This document shows, in pieces, positions 19,122 to 27,965 of a stretch of DNA of 64,000 bases. The position numbers and the translations under genes were made by a program. How positions within the stretch are numbered: the stretch's first letter is position 1; every line of letters starts with the position of its first letter. The notes under the pieces were generated by a model. That model saw only the letters and a program-made list of their open reading frames with translations. It searched no databases and had not been told where the DNA came from. The stretch is from the NCBI RefSeq assembly GCF_000702425.1, contig NZ_JNIE01000003.1, positions 210,548 through 274,547 of the forward strand. The letters are read 5' to 3'. The stretch is from Thermocrinis jamiesonii. Lineage in GTDB: Bacteria > Aquificota > Aquificia > Aquificales > Aquificaceae.

Positions 19122-19538
19122 ATGAGTTTTTACGAGCTTATAGAAGATATAACCGCAGATACTGGTATAAGGGTTAGGGCAAAAAGCTTAGAGGAGCTTT
19201 TCTGCAAAGCAATCCTTGCTACCTTCAACGAGATAACGGACATAGAAAGTGTTCAACCATCAAAAAAGGTAGAGTTGGAAGTTTTTGGAGAACTGCCCTA
19301 TCTTTTAGCGGACACCATAAACAAAGCTTTGGTTTTGCACGAAAAAGAGAAGTTTGTAGCCAGCGGGTGTGATCTGGTGGAGCTAAAAGAAAACGGTGTC
19401 AGAGTCATACTTTCAGGTGGAGATTACGACCCAAGTTTCCATCCCTCCAAACTGGTTATAAAGGCAGCCACCTACCACAGGCTAAGGGTAGAAAAAGTTG
19501 GTGAAGAGTTTTTGGCAGAGGTAATATTTGACATATGA
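19122..19538 (+). CDS. Archease
   Basis: This 138-residue protein matches archease, the metal-binding helper that activates the RtcB RNA ligase in archaea and some bacteria. Recognised parts are YELIEDITADTGIRVRAKSL with the metal-binding Asp, the LLADTINKALVLHEKEKF helix, GGDYDPSFHPSKLVIKAATY and the hydrophobic C-terminal strand ending in IFDI. No rtcB is in this window. It abuts dapB and overlaps the prenyltransferase gene by 4 bases, so it is carried in a mixed operon. Confidence 0.92.
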   Translation: MSFYELIEDITADTGIRVRAKSLEELFCKAILATFNEITDIESVQPSKKVELEVFGELPYLLADTINKALVLHEKEKFVASGCDLVELKENGVRVILSGGDYDPSFHPSKLVIKAATYHRLRVEKVGEEFLAEVIFDI

Positions 19539-20383
19539 ACCTAAAAGCTTACGCAGAGCTTACAAAGTTTGAGCACACGATTTTTGCTCTGCCTTTTTTG
19601 CTATCTTCCGTGGTCTTGCTGGTGGATAGTTTTCCCTCCCTTTGGAAACTCTTCTGGATACTCTTAGCTTTTGTATCCGCAAGGACCTTGGGAATGTCCC
19701 TAAACAGACTAATAGACCTTCCCATAGATAAGCAAAACCCACGCACAAAAGATTGGATACACGCTAAAGGAATCATTTCGGAAGAAAGCATAAAAAGATT
19801 GGCAATTTTGTCAGGAGCCTTATTCCTTCTTTCCTCTGCGATGATAAACTTGCATACCTTTTTCCTTGCCCCTTTGGTTGTGTTTCTCCTTTGGCTTTAT
19901 CCTTACGCAAAGAGAATAACCTACTACCCCCATCTTGTGTTGGGCGTGGTCTATTTTCTCATACCTGTGGCGGTTGATATTGCCTTAAACGAAAGTATAT
20001 CTAAGACCGCTCTTGTGCTCGGAGTGGGAATGGGTTTTTGGGTTGCAGGCTTTGACGTTCTCTACTCCCTTCAGGATTATGAGTTTGACAAAAGCTTTGG
20101 TCTTAAGTCCATACCAGTCAAGTTCGGGCTTGGAAAGGCAATAAAAATATCGCGAGCCTTCCACTCTATAACTTTTCTGTTCCTTTTTAGTTTGATCTTT
20201 TTTGTAGATTTTCTGGGTTTTATTTACGTTCTTGGTATGCTCCTTCTTGGAGCTTTTCTTTTCTACGAGCATTCCCTTGTAAAAGAGAATGACCTTTCAA
20301 AGATAAACAAGGCTTTTTTTACTGTCAATGGCTATGTGAGCATAGCATACTTTTTGACAGTTCTCTTTGATAGATTGCTATAA
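19535..20383 (+). CDS. UbiA-family prenyltransferase
   Basis: A 282-residue integral membrane protein with about eight or nine hydrophobic helices. It joins an isoprenoid chain to an aromatic ring. The two metal-diphosphate motifs are [15 protein letters not shown] (about residues 57-71) and [14 protein letters not shown] (about residues 183-196). Length and the PxTKDW-like segment suit the menaquinone or ubiquinone branch (UbiA/MqnP type); the acceptor ring cannot be told from sequence. The last 30 bases also hold a TTGACA-TATAAT promoter for glyQ. Confidence 0.88.
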   Translation: MNLKAYAELTKFEHTIFALPFLLSSVVLLVDSFPSLWKLFWILLAFVSARTLGMSLNRLIDLPIDKQNPRTKDWIHAKGIISEESIKRLAILSGALFLLSSAMINLHTFFLAPLVVFLLWLYPYAKRITYYPHLVLGVVYFLIPVAVDIALNESISKTALVLGVGMGFWVAGFDVLYSLQDYEFDKSFGLKSIPVKFGLGKAIKISRAFHSITFLFLFSLIFFVDFLGFIYVLGMLLLGAFLFYEHSLVKENDLSKINKAFFTVNGYVSIAYFLTVLFDRLL

Positions 20384-20384
20384 T
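20354..20384 (+). promoter_or_regulatory. Promoter of glyQ inside the end of the prenyltransferase gene
   Basis: TTGACA (20354-20359) and TATAAT (20379-20384) are 19 bases apart. The -10 contains the upstream TAA stop and ends 7 bases before the glyQ ATG. Confidence 0.6.
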
Positions 20385-20391
20385 TTTTCTT

Positions 20392-21234
20392 ATGTTTTTC
20401 CAAGACATCATCATAAACTTACAGCGCTTTTGGGCTGAAAAAGGATGCGCAGTTTGGCAACCTTATGACATAGAAACGGGTGCTGGGACGATGAATCCCG
20501 CTACCTTTTTAAAAGTGCTTGGACCTAAGCCTTGGAATGTGGCTTATGTGGAACCTTCCAGAAGGCCAAAGGATGGAAGATACGGAGAAAATCCCAATAG
20601 GCTTCAGCACTACTTTCAGTTTCAAGTAATACTAAAGCCTGCACCAGACAATCCGCAAGATCTTTACCTTGAAAGCTTACAAGCCTTGGGCATTGACCCA
20701 AAGGAGCACGATATAAGGTTTGTGGAGGACGATTGGGAATCTCCCACCTTAGGTGCCTGGGGCTTGGGATGGGAGGTTTGGCTTGACGGTATGGAAATAA
20801 CTCAATTTACTTACTTTCAGCAGGCTGGTGGGATAGATCTTGAAGAAATCTCCGTGGAGATAACCTATGGACTGGAGCGTATCGCCATGTATCTTCAGGG
20901 TGTGGATAGCGTTTATGACATAAAGTGGAATCAGTGGCTTACCTACGGAGATGTGTTTAAAAAAGCAGAATACGAGTGGAGCGTGTATAACTTTGAAAAG
21001 TCGGATCCCAATCTTCTTTTTAATCTCTACGAGCTATACGAAGGAGAGGTAAAAAGGCTACTCCAAGAGCGGTTAGTTCTTCCCGCATATGACTACCTCC
21101 TCAAATGTTCCCACACCTTTAACCTACTGGATGCAAGGGGTGTAATATCCGTGCAGGAAAGGGCAAGGTATATACGCAGGATGAACAACTTAGCAAAGGA
21201 GATAGCCAAACTCTACCTTGAGGTGTATGCATGA
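20392..21234 (+). CDS. glyQ: Glycyl-tRNA synthetase alpha subunit
   Basis: The 280-residue catalytic alpha chain of the bacterial alpha2-beta2 glycyl-tRNA synthetase. Family segments include [60 protein letters not shown] and [20 protein letters not shown] with the long conserved [11 protein letters not shown]. The beta chain gene (glyS) is not next to it. No Shine-Dalgarno precedes the ATG; a TATAAT ends 7 bases upstream. It overlaps ridA by 4 bases. Confidence 0.98.
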   Translation: MFFQDIIINLQRFWAEKGCAVWQPYDIETGAGTMNPATFLKVLGPKPWNVAYVEPSRRPKDGRYGENPNRLQHYFQFQVILKPAPDNPQDLYLESLQALGIDPKEHDIRFVEDDWESPTLGAWGLGWEVWLDGMEITQFTYFQQAGGIDLEEISVEITYGLERIAMYLQGVDSVYDIKWNQWLTYGDVFKKAEYEWSVYNFEKSDPNLLFNLYELYEGEVKRLLQERLVLPAYDYLLKCSHTFNLLDARGVISVQERARYIRRMNNLAKEIAKLYLEVYA

Positions 21235-21617
21235 AGACAGAGGTTTTTACGGATAGGGCACCAAAGCCAGTGGGTCCTTACTCCCAAGCGGTAAGGGTAG
21301 GGAATTTCCTGTTTCTTTCAGGACAGATAGGCATAGAGCCAAGCACGGGCAGGTTAAAGGAAAACTTTCAGGAGCAAGCAAAACAGGTTTTTGAAAACAT
21401 AGGTGCAATCCTTGAGCAAGCAGGATACTCTTGGGAGGATGTGGTTAGGGTTGTGGTGTATCTAAAGGACCTTTCAAAGTTTAAGGAGTTAAACGACATC
21501 TACGAGAAGATCTTCAAAGAAGTTAAAGTTAAACCAGCAAGAAGCACTGTAGAAGTTAGCAACCTACCACTTGGAGCGATGATTGAGGTGGAAATCACCG
21601 CCTACAAAGAAGGATAG
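21231..21617 (+). CDS. ridA: RidA-family enamine/imine deaminase
   Basis: A 128-residue RidA (YjgF) protein that hydrolyses reactive enamines and imines, such as 2-aminoacrylate from PLP enzymes. The fold is seen from [20 protein letters not shown] onward. The active-site Arg is in [20 protein letters not shown] near residue 104. The Glu is in the terminal [12 protein letters not shown]. It overlaps the end of glyQ and ends in 16 bases of overlap with the convergent thiD. Confidence 0.96.
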   Translation: MKTEVFTDRAPKPVGPYSQAVRVGNFLFLSGQIGIEPSTGRLKENFQEQAKQVFENIGAILEQAGYSWEDVVRVVVYLKDLSKFKELNDIYEKIFKEVKVKPARSTVEVSNLPLGAMIEVEITAYKEG

Positions 21618-22402
21618 AACAGCCACATGTGATTCAAAGGCCCGTGGCCCTTTCCGATGCTAAGAGAGTGCTTTATAGCTCCTTGCACGTAATCCCGAGC
21701 CTTCTTTACCGCTTCTTTAAGCTCTAAACCTTTTGCTAAATAGCTTGCGATTGCAGAAGCTAAGGTGCAACCGGTGCCATGTGTGTTTTTTGTATTTATC
21801 CTTTCGTAAATTAAATACTCAAAGCCTGAACCGTCATAAAGAACATCCACCAGTCTATCCCCTTCCATATGACCGCCTTTAACAAGAACTGCCTTTGTCC
21901 CAAGAGAGTAGAGTGCTTTACATGCCTGCTCCATATCTTCTACGGTCTTTATCTTTATACCCGTAAGGGCTTCTGCTTCTGGTATGTTTGGGGTAATGAT
22001 GGTGGCTAAAGGTATGAGAAGCTCTTTGAGAGCCAATTCGTCGGAACTTTTCAAAAGCGGATCGCCAGACTTTGCCCGCATAACTGGATCCACAACCAAC
22101 TTTTGGATGTTAAAGTCCTTTATAGCCTTTGCTACTGCTTCCACTATTGCGCTATGAGAAAGCATACCTGTTTTTACCACATCCACACCTATGTCCTCTA
22201 CCACCACCTTTATCTGCGCATAGACAACCTCAGGTGGCAAATCCCACACCCCAAAAACTCCAACTGTGTTTTGAACGGTGATGGAAGTAATGGCGCTCAT
22301 TCCAAAAACACCAAGGGCGGTAAAAGTCTTCAAATCTGCCTGAATACCTGCTCCACCTCCACTATCGGACCCTGCCACAGTTAAAACCTTAGGAATACAC
22401 AT
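21602..22402 (-). CDS. thiD: Hydroxymethylpyrimidine/phosphomethylpyrimidine kinase
   Basis: A 266-residue ribokinase-fold enzyme that phosphorylates the pyrimidine half of thiamine. Seen are VLTVAGSDSGGGAGIQADLK at the N-terminus, GVFGMSAITSITVQNT, and the C-terminal anion hole NTKNTHGTGCTLASAIASYL with the catalytic Asp replaced by the usual Cys of this family. LVKGGHMEGDRLVDVLYDG is also typical. No TPP riboswitch fits in the 46 bases before it. Confidence 0.96.
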   Translation of the reverse strand: MCIPKVLTVAGSDSGGGAGIQADLKTFTALGVFGMSAITSITVQNTVGVFGVWDLPPEVVYAQIKVVVEDIGVDVVKTGMLSHSAIVEAVAKAIKDFNIQKLVVDPVMRAKSGDPLLKSSDELALKELLIPLATIITPNIPEAEALTGIKIKTVEDMEQACKALYSLGTKAVLVKGGHMEGDRLVDVLYDGSGFEYLIYERINTKNTHGTGCTLASAIASYLAKGLELKEAVKKARDYVQGAIKHSLSIGKGHGPLNHMWLFYPSL

Positions 22403-22448
22403 GGGATATGGTATTATATAGTCTCAGATTACCTTAGGGGGGTAGAAA

Positions 22449-23289
22449 ATGAGGGAATATATAAGCATAATTTTAGTTCAACACGAGGGGGAGCCTCCCA
22501 AGACTATTAGAATTCGCAAAGCTTACCTGAAAGCCCTTTTTATTCTCCTTGGCATGCTTCTTTTTTCGTCCTTAATGGCTTACATCTTTGGCTTATCCTT
22601 ACTTTTCGAGAAGCTTTATCTGGAAGCTCAAGTAAAGAAGCTTGAGGAAGAAAACAGGAAAATATCCCAGAAGAAACAAAAACTCGGTGAGGAAAAACGC
22701 CTATTAGCCCAAAAGCTAAAATCTTTAGAAACCCGCCTGATAGAAATAGAGTCCTATCTATCCCAGAGAGGTATTACAAATATCAAAGTTTCTGGTGGAT
22801 TGGGTGGACCAAGTTATCAAGGGTCATCCCACCTGGATATTTCACATATAGAGTTTCTTGAAAGTAGAGCTAAGCAGATACTTTCAGATATCAGAAGCAT
22901 ACCCTTAGGCTATCCTGTTTATGGAAGAATAACATCAACCTTAGGCTGGAGAAAGAATCCTTTTGGAAAAGGGTACGAGTTTCACACTGGCATTGACATA
23001 GAAGCTCCTATGGGTGCAAAAGGTTAGGGCGACCGCAGACGGTGTAGTGGATTTTGTAGGATGGTATGGGGAATACGGAAATACAGTTATACTAAAACAT
23101 TCTTCGGGCTATACCACCCTGTATGCCCATTTATCAAAGATTGAGGTAAAGCCAGGTCAAGAGGTTAAAGCTGGTCAGGTTTTGGGAAGGGTTGGCTCTA
23201 CAGGCAGAAGCACAGGACCCCATCTTCATTACAAGGTTAGGCTAAACGGAAAGCATTTGAACCCTTCAAGTTTTCTGGTTTTAAAATAG
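22449..23289 (+). pseudogene. M23 peptidase (LytM type) with a +1 frameshift
   Basis: Two overlapping frames together make one normal protein. The first (22449-23027) has a cytoplasmic start, a membrane helix at about residues 28-50, a coiled coil, and then the M23 zinc site beginning FHTGIDIEAPMGA. It hits TAG at 23025. The second (23014-23289) continues without loss as VRATADGVVDFVGWYGEYGN and ends with the HLHYKVRL zinc site. Removing one G at about 23021-23022 (GCAAAAGGTTAGG) restores the frame. It would be a periplasmic peptidoglycan hydrolase anchored in the inner membrane. Real mutation, programmed shift and sequence error all remain possible. Confidence 0.75.
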
Positions 23290-23306
23290 TTGGAAGGTAG
23301 TTTGAA

Positions 23307-23678
23307 ATGTTTGGCGGTAAAAAAAAGGAACCGAGTGTAAGTCAGGAAATTAAAACTCTGATAAGTGCAGGAACGATTTTTGAAGGCAACATTACAGTCC
23401 CAGAGGGGATTACACGAATAGACGGGAAAGTTGTGGGAAATATTAACGGCAATGGCTGTGTCATAATAGGGGAAAGCGGAAGTGTGAAGGGAGATATAAG
23501 CGTGGATAGTTTAATCGCATACGGAGAGATTTCGGGAAATATAAAGGCAAGAAGTGTAGAGCTCAAGAATGGTTCTAAGGTTTTGGGTAACCTTGAAGTT
23601 TCCGAGCTTTATGTGGAGAAGGGAGCGATCTACAATGGCGAGTGCAGAATGGTAGAAGGTTTTAAGGAAAACCCTTAG
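23307..23678 (+). CDS. Bactofilin
   Basis: This 123-residue protein is a bactofilin, a polymer-forming cytoskeletal beta-helix protein. The core is the repeating short-strand pattern seen from GTIFEGNITVPEGITRIDGK onward, with GCVIIGESGSVKGDIS and ARSVELKNGSKVLGNLEVSE. The flanking ends are short and charged as usual. In other bacteria bactofilins often sit beside M23 peptidases and organise cell-wall work. Here the same pair occurs, 17 bases apart, with the peptidase frameshifted. The end overlaps sbtB by 4 bases. Confidence 0.93.
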   Translation: MFGGKKKEPSVSQEIKTLISAGTIFEGNITVPEGITRIDGKVVGNINGNGCVIIGESGSVKGDISVDSLIAYGEISGNIKARSVELKNGSKVLGNLEVSELYVEKGAIYNGECRMVEGFKENP

Positions 23679-23968
23679 TGTTTTACATAAAGCACATCTG
23701 AAATTAAGCACACTCCACCGTATTTTTTCAGATAAGGGACAATGTCTTTGGCTATCTCTTCCGCTATTTTCTCTTCGCAAACAGTAAAGATATAGCTGTT
23801 TTTAAAAGTATCTGTGATCTCATCCCCCCTCATCAATCCTCTTTCACCAAGCCCAAGGGCATCCTCTATAACCGTGTAACCTTTCACACCTTTACTTTCC
23901 AAAAATTCCAAAATTCTCTTCAGGTAAGGCTTGTTTACCACAATCTCTACTTTCTTTTGTGCAATCAT
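23675..23968 (-). CDS. sbtB: PII-like protein SbtB
   Basis: The 97-residue protein has the PII (GlnB-like) ferredoxin-like fold, with the SbtB-type segment KGYTVIEDALGLGERG and the T-loop region ending ITDTFKNSYIFTVCEEKIAE. The C-terminal strand is YGGVCLISDVLYVKH. SbtB proteins bind adenine nucleotides and sit on SbtA to control bicarbonate uptake. Here the cyanobacterial C-terminal CGPxGC redox clip is absent. It lies 3 bases after sbtA, which strongly supports the call. Confidence 0.85.
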   Translation of the reverse strand: MIAQKKVEIVVNKPYLKRILEFLESKGVKGYTVIEDALGLGERGLMRGDEITDTFKNSYIFTVCEEKIAEEIAKDIVPYLKKYGGVCLISDVLYVKH

Positions 23969-23971
23969 ACC

Positions 23972-24946
23972 TTACCCCCATATAAGGCTAATCAATTGAT
24001 AGTATAAAGGAATACCTATGGTAATGTTAAAGGGGAAAGTTAAGGCTAAGCTCATGGTAACATAAAAACTTGGGTTTGCTTCTGGAAGAGAAAGTCTCAT
24101 TGCTGCGGGCACCGCTATATAGGATGCACTTGCACATAGCAAAGAAAACATAAAGGCATCTCCTTTAGAAAACCCTAAAAGCTTTGCCAGTAATATCGCA
24201 ACTGCTGCGTTGAAAATAGGAAAAAGAATACCAAAGGCTACTAAAAATCTACCTACTTTCTTTATCGTGCCCATCTGCCTTGCGGCTACTATCCCCATGT
24301 CAAGCAGAAAGAAAGCTAACATAGGTTTAAAAAGGTTTCCAAAAAAGGGTTCCATACTTTTCCAACCCTTTTCTCCTACAAGAATGCCCACAAAAAAGGA
24401 GCCCATAAGCAAGAAAACTGAACCATTAAAGAATGCTTCTTTGAATATTTCCTTCCAGTTTGCCCTTTCTTCGCCATTTTGATTTTTAGCAAGCAAAGAA
24501 ACAAGCAATAAACCCACTATTATGGCTGGTGACTCCATAAGAGCCATTGCCGCCACCATGTATCCACCATAACTTTCTCCCAAAGAGTTAAGAAAGGCTC
24601 CACCTGTTATAAAGGTAACCGCACTTATAGAGCCATAGGTAGCCGCTATCGCAGCGGCATTATACACATCAAGCTTTAACCTAAGTATGAAAAAGCCGTA
24701 TATTGGAACCGCCACTGCCATAAACACGGCAGAAAGTAGAACCAATAAAACATAAAGACTTAGACTGCTTTGGGCTATCTTATAACCACCCTGCAAACCT
24801 ATGGATATTAAAAGGAAGAGAGAGAAGAACTTAGGTAAAGGTTGTGGAATATCAAGGTCAGACTTTACAAAAACCGCAAGCATACCCAAAAAGAAAAACA
24901 GTATGGGAGGGTTGAGTATGTTCTGAAGCACAAGCTCTAAGCTCAT
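23972..24946 (-). CDS. sbtA: SbtA-type sodium-dependent bicarbonate transporter
   Basis: A 324-residue integral membrane protein with about ten hydrophobic segments in two repeats, as in the SbtA (DUF897) family. Typical segments are FFLGMLAVFVKSDLDIPQPL near the start, SIGLQGGYKIAQSSL, TYGSISAVTFITGGAFL and LLCASASYIAVPAAMRLSLP, the last two forming the substrate site in known SbtA structures. The predicted role is sodium-driven bicarbonate import. It lies 4 bases after the G3E GTPase gene and ahead of sbtB, at the end of the oxidoreductase operon, so carbon supply and CO2 fixation appear co-expressed. Confidence 0.9.
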   Translation of the reverse strand: MSLELVLQNILNPPILFFFLGMLAVFVKSDLDIPQPLPKFFSLFLLISIGLQGGYKIAQSSLSLYVLLVLLSAVFMAVAVPIYGFFILRLKLDVYNAAAIAATYGSISAVTFITGGAFLNSLGESYGGYMVAAMALMESPAIIVGLLLVSLLAKNQNGEERANWKEIFKEAFFNGSVFLLMGSFFVGILVGEKGWKSMEPFFGNLFKPMLAFFLLDMGIVAARQMGTIKKVGRFLVAFGILFPIFNAAVAILLAKLLGFSKGDAFMFSLLCASASYIAVPAAMRLSLPEANPSFYVTMSLALTFPFNITIGIPLYYQLISLIWG

Positions 24947-24950
24947 GATC

Positions 24951-25865
24951 CTACAACTTCATACGAATGGGTGCGGGAGTTTTTGATATGAATACTAAAA
25001 AACTTTTACCTTTGTAATTGGGAAGCTCATTTCCAAAGTCAAAGTATCCAAAGCTGTAATTTACAAGCACAGGATAGGGTGCGTGCTTTATCCTAATTAT
25101 TCCCTTTGCCCTTACAACTTCCTCAGGTAGCTCTTTGAACATCCTTTGTAGTTCTTCGTATTCAATAGGCTCTTCGTAGTATTGCACGCTTTGGTAGTAT
25201 GAATGGTGGTGATGATCACCTTGTGAAATTTCAAGTAGATCGTTCAAAGAGTAGGATCCTGCGAAAAATTCCTCCGGAAGTATGCCATAAGCGGTCTTAT
25301 AAATGCTAAGCCTACTGTAAACTTTCTCTCCGGTAAAAGTATTTCTTAGTGCGTAAGTTTCCCAAATACTTCTAACTTCTTCTTCCAAATTTTGAAGCTC
25401 TTCCTGAGAAACAAGATCCACTTTGTTTATAACCACCACGTTGGATCCACCGATCTGATAAAGGGCTGTATGGTCCTGTTTGTATTTGTGAAAGTTTTTA
25501 GCGTCTATTACGCAGATTATGGCTTCCAAAGAGCATCCTAAGCTTTTGAGACTGAAGGCTACAGGAAAGGGCTCAGCGGATCCAGAAGTTTCCACCAAAA
25601 TAACCTCCGGGCTATACTTTTCCCTTATTTCCGATAAAGCTTTTTCAAACTCTGCATGCAAAGTACAGCATATACACCCTTCCGGCAGTTCTACCACGCT
25701 TGAATATACATTTTCAAGCACTTTGCCATCTACGCCAACTTCTCCAAACTCATTTACTATAACCGCTACCTTTTTATCTTTGAAATGCTTCCTTGCGGAG
25801 TTTAAAAGCAGTGTGGTTTTTCCACTTCCCAAAAAACCTGTTATTACAAAGGCGGGGATCATCAT
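24951..25865 (-). CDS. G3E-family GTPase (CobW/ZNG-like metallochaperone)
   Basis: A 304-residue P-loop GTPase. Walker A is FLGSGKTTLL (residues about 10-19). The metal-binding CxCC motif is in ELPEGCICCTLH (about 60-71). The GTP specificity motif is VINKVDLV (about 145-152). A His run GDHHHHSYY is seen around residue 210, ahead of the small C-terminal CobW domain. Members load zinc, nickel or cobalt into client enzymes. In this operon a metalloenzyme of carbon metabolism, such as a carbonic anhydrase, would be a natural client, but none is encoded here. It overlaps the preceding gene by 4 bases (ATGA). Confidence 0.9.
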   Translation of the reverse strand: MMIPAFVITGFLGSGKTTLLLNSARKHFKDKKVAVIVNEFGEVGVDGKVLENVYSSVVELPEGCICCTLHAEFEKALSEIREKYSPEVILVETSGSAEPFPVAFSLKSLGCSLEAIICVIDAKNFHKYKQDHTALYQIGGSNVVVINKVDLVSQEELQNLEEEVRSIWETYALRNTFTGEKVYSRLSIYKTAYGILPEEFFAGSYSLNDLLEISQGDHHHHSYYQSVQYYEEPIEYEELQRMFKELPEEVVRAKGIIRIKHAPYPVLVNYSFGYFDFGNELPNYKGKSFLVFISKTPAPIRMKL

Positions 25866-26143
25866 TCTCCACCGTATTCTACCGAGTCTATCTCCTCCAA
25901 AAATTGCTCAATCTGAAAGGTTACGAAGTTGGCAAGGTCCTTTACGTCTTTTTCCCAGTATTCCTTGTCTATGTCTATTCTCTTTTCATGCACGCTGTGC
26001 TCTTCAACTACGTATCTAACGATTAGGTAAGGAATCCCACAGGATTCATCAAAGCACACTTCCAGATCCACATCAGGATTTGCCATGTTTTTTTCCACTT
26101 CCTCAGCCAACTGTTCAAACTTTTTCTTCAACTGCTCTTCCAT
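25862..26143 (-). CDS. 93-aa protein of unknown function in the oxidoreductase operon
   Basis: An acidic 93-residue protein with a helical N-terminus, a strand-rich middle (IPYLIVRYVVEEHSVHEKRI) and two cysteines (CFDESC, residues 30-35). No family is recognised. It starts 3 bases after the small ferredoxin gene and overlaps the G3E GTPase gene, so it is firmly inside the operon. Its CxxxxC pair could be metal- or redox-active, but that is a guess. Confidence 0.7.
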   Translation of the reverse strand: MEEQLKKKFEQLAEEVEKNMANPDVDLEVCFDESCGIPYLIVRYVVEEHSVHEKRIDIDKEYWEKDVKDLANFVTFQIEQFLEEIDSVEYGGE

Positions 26144-26146
26144 GCT

Positions 26147-26371
26147 TTAGTCTCCCGAAGTCATCATAACCATCCGTATGCAGTTTCTCTTTAGAAGGTC
26201 AGAACACACATAAACGCATATGGCACAACCTTTACATCTTGAAGTATTTACCCAAGCGGTGTGCTTAGAACTTTCATACATAAGAGTGTTTGGCTCGGGA
26301 CAAAAGAGCACACACTGCTTGCAGTTATACTTTGCACATTCAGCCTCATTTACCTCCGCCACGTAATACAT
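26147..26371 (-). CDS. 2[4Fe-4S] ferredoxin-like subunit of 2-oxoacid:ferredoxin oxidoreductase
   Basis: A 74-residue protein with two ferredoxin motifs: Cys-x4-Cys-x2-Cys-x3-Cys in CAKYNCKQCVLFCP, and CKGCAICVYVCSDLLKRNC. This is the small Fe-S subunit that passes electrons from the TPP site to ferredoxin. The first motif is unusual in spacing, as in the E subunits of Hydrogenobacter five-subunit enzymes. Being last in the order D-A-B-G-E recalls the forDABGE cluster described for Hydrogenobacter; the order is remembered, not checked. It follows the gamma gene by 24 bases. Confidence 0.85.
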   Translation of the reverse strand: MYYVAEVNEAECAKYNCKQCVLFCPEPNTLMYESSKHTAWVNTSRCKGCAICVYVCSDLLKRNCIRMVMMTSGD

Positions 26372-26395
26372 ACCTCAACCTACCTCCAATGGATG

Positions 26396-27079
26396 TTATC
26401 GTGTGTAAGCTTCTTCCTCTACCCATCCCTTTTCCTCCGCAATCTTAAACGCCTCTTTTATGACCTGCATATTCTTTTCAAGCAGTTCCATTTTCTTCTT
26501 AAACTTCTTTTCTATTGCACTGTCAAGGGCTGTGGTTCCTCCAGAGGCAACAAAGGTATTGCCCAAAAATCTTTCCCTAACCGCCTGCTCTATATGTTCA
26601 AAACCTACAAGCCTTGTTATTCCAAAGAACAGCCCTACCATAGCCATGTTAGTAGCAAGTTCTGTGCCCGCTATGTCTAGGGCTAACTTTGTTGCGGGAA
26701 ACATATAAACCTTAGTGTTGAGCTCTTCAAGAATTTTCCAATCCTCTTCAGGTATTATATCCACGTCTGTATTTATTATAACAGTTCCGTTTTCCTTAAG
26801 TCCAGAGTAAAAGGGCATGGTGTAGGACTTTCCGTGTGTTATAACCTGAGGATGGTAGATCATTATCACGTTTGGATAGACCACCTCTCCCACTTCGTAG
26901 ATGGGCTGATCTGAAACCCTTACGTAAGCTTCCACCGGAGCCATTCTCTTTTCAGAGCCAAAGAAGGGAACCAATGTAGCATACTTTCCTGCCGCAGACA
27001 TAGCATTTCCAATAATATGGGCGGAGGTGACGACCCCCTGCCCACCAACACCTGCTATGCGTATGTTATACCTTTTCAT
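26396..27079 (-). CDS. 2-oxoacid:ferredoxin oxidoreductase gamma subunit
   Basis: A 227-residue gamma chain of the CoA-dependent pyruvate/2-oxoacid oxidoreductase family. The N-terminal IRIAGVGGQGVVTSAHIIGN is the family signature. KYATLVPFFGSEKRMAPVEA and the VGLFFGITRLVGFEHIEQAV segment with the end domain follow. It overlaps the beta gene by 4 bases. In the reductive TCA cycle this complex adds CO2 to acetyl-CoA or succinyl-CoA using reduced ferredoxin. Confidence 0.92.
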   Translation of the reverse strand: MKRYNIRIAGVGGQGVVTSAHIIGNAMSAAGKYATLVPFFGSEKRMAPVEAYVRVSDQPIYEVGEVVYPNVIMIYHPQVITHGKSYTMPFYSGLKENGTVIINTDVDIIPEEDWKILEELNTKVYMFPATKLALDIAGTELATNMAMVGLFFGITRLVGFEHIEQAVRERFLGNTFVASGGTTALDSAIEKKFKKKMELLEKNMQVIKEAFKIAEEKGWVEEEAYTR

Positions 27080-27942
27080 GCCTTTACCTCCTCAGGCTTC
27101 CTTTCTATCTCCTCAAAGAATTCTCTGACTTCGTCGGTCATCCACTCGTAAAAGGCAAAGTCCTGCTTTTCTCTTTTCCTTGCATCTTCAAGAACTTTTT
27201 CTGTGGGTATGGAATACTCTATGTTGCAAGAAGTGTATGCGTGTATGAAGGTTGGACCAAAGTGCCTTGCGGCAAGAATAGCTCTTCTTACTGTCTTTGC
27301 AATCCTTTTGGGGTTTGTGGGAGCAAGCTTTGCTACATAGACACAACCTGCTACCTTTGCTAGCTCCACCGCATTTATTTTATCAAACTGTTTACCTTTT
27401 GGCGCCATCTTAAGTTGAACACCCTTTGGAGACATTCCACTCTCTTGACCTCCGGTGTTTCCATAAACTTCATTGTCCACCATTATGGTTGTGAATTTTT
27501 CTTTTCTGAACCAAGAGTGCATGGTCATACCAAAACCTATGTCTATAAGACCACCGTCTCCTGCTATAACCACCACGTCTTTGTGTTTGTCTGGGAACCT
27601 GATGGTAAGCGCTCTTTTAAGACCAGAAGCTACTGCGTTTGTGTCTCCGTAGTTTCCATAAATGAAAGGAACTGCTGCCTGAGAAAGGGCGAGCCTTGCA
27701 CACCCTGCTGTGCCTATAACTATGGTATCCTCTGGATTGGGCAAGGCTGCATAAAAGACCCTTATGAAGTAAGCCATGAAGCATCCAGCACACATTGGAT
27801 GCTCTTCTAAAAGCTCTTTGAACTGTCCAAGCTGTTGCACATCTATTTGCTTGCCAAACTGCCCATATTTGACTAAATCCACATAGTCTTTGGGCATGTA
27901 TCTCTCAAAGCCTGGAGAGATCCTTACGTATTCCAAACCCAT
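27076..27942 (-). CDS. 2-oxoacid:ferredoxin oxidoreductase beta subunit (TPP-binding)
   Basis: A 288-residue chain that binds thiamine diphosphate and part of the Fe-S relay. The CxxC pair is in HPMCAGCFMAYF (residues about 50-61). The TPP motif GDGGLIDIGFG with the following VDNEVYGNTGGQESG is at about 125-165. YGNTGGQ followed by SPKG is nearer to pyruvate-type than to typical two-subunit 2-oxoglutarate enzymes, so the substrate could be either pyruvate or 2-oxoglutarate. GGAGGTATT precedes the ATG. Confidence 0.93.
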   Translation of the reverse strand: MGLEYVRISPGFERYMPKDYVDLVKYGQFGKQIDVQQLGQFKELLEEHPMCAGCFMAYFIRVFYAALPNPEDTIVIGTAGCARLALSQAAVPFIYGNYGDTNAVASGLKRALTIRFPDKHKDVVVIAGDGGLIDIGFGMTMHSWFRKEKFTTIMVDNEVYGNTGGQESGMSPKGVQLKMAPKGKQFDKINAVELAKVAGCVYVAKLAPTNPKRIAKTVRRAILAARHFGPTFIHAYTSCNIEYSIPTEKVLEDARKREKQDFAFYEWMTDEVREFFEEIERKPEEVKA

Positions 27943-27965
27943 GATAATACCTCCTTTTTAGTTTT

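Noticed and set aside
22403..22448. TPP riboswitch before thiD
   Set aside because: Only 46 bases are available and no conserved box is present.
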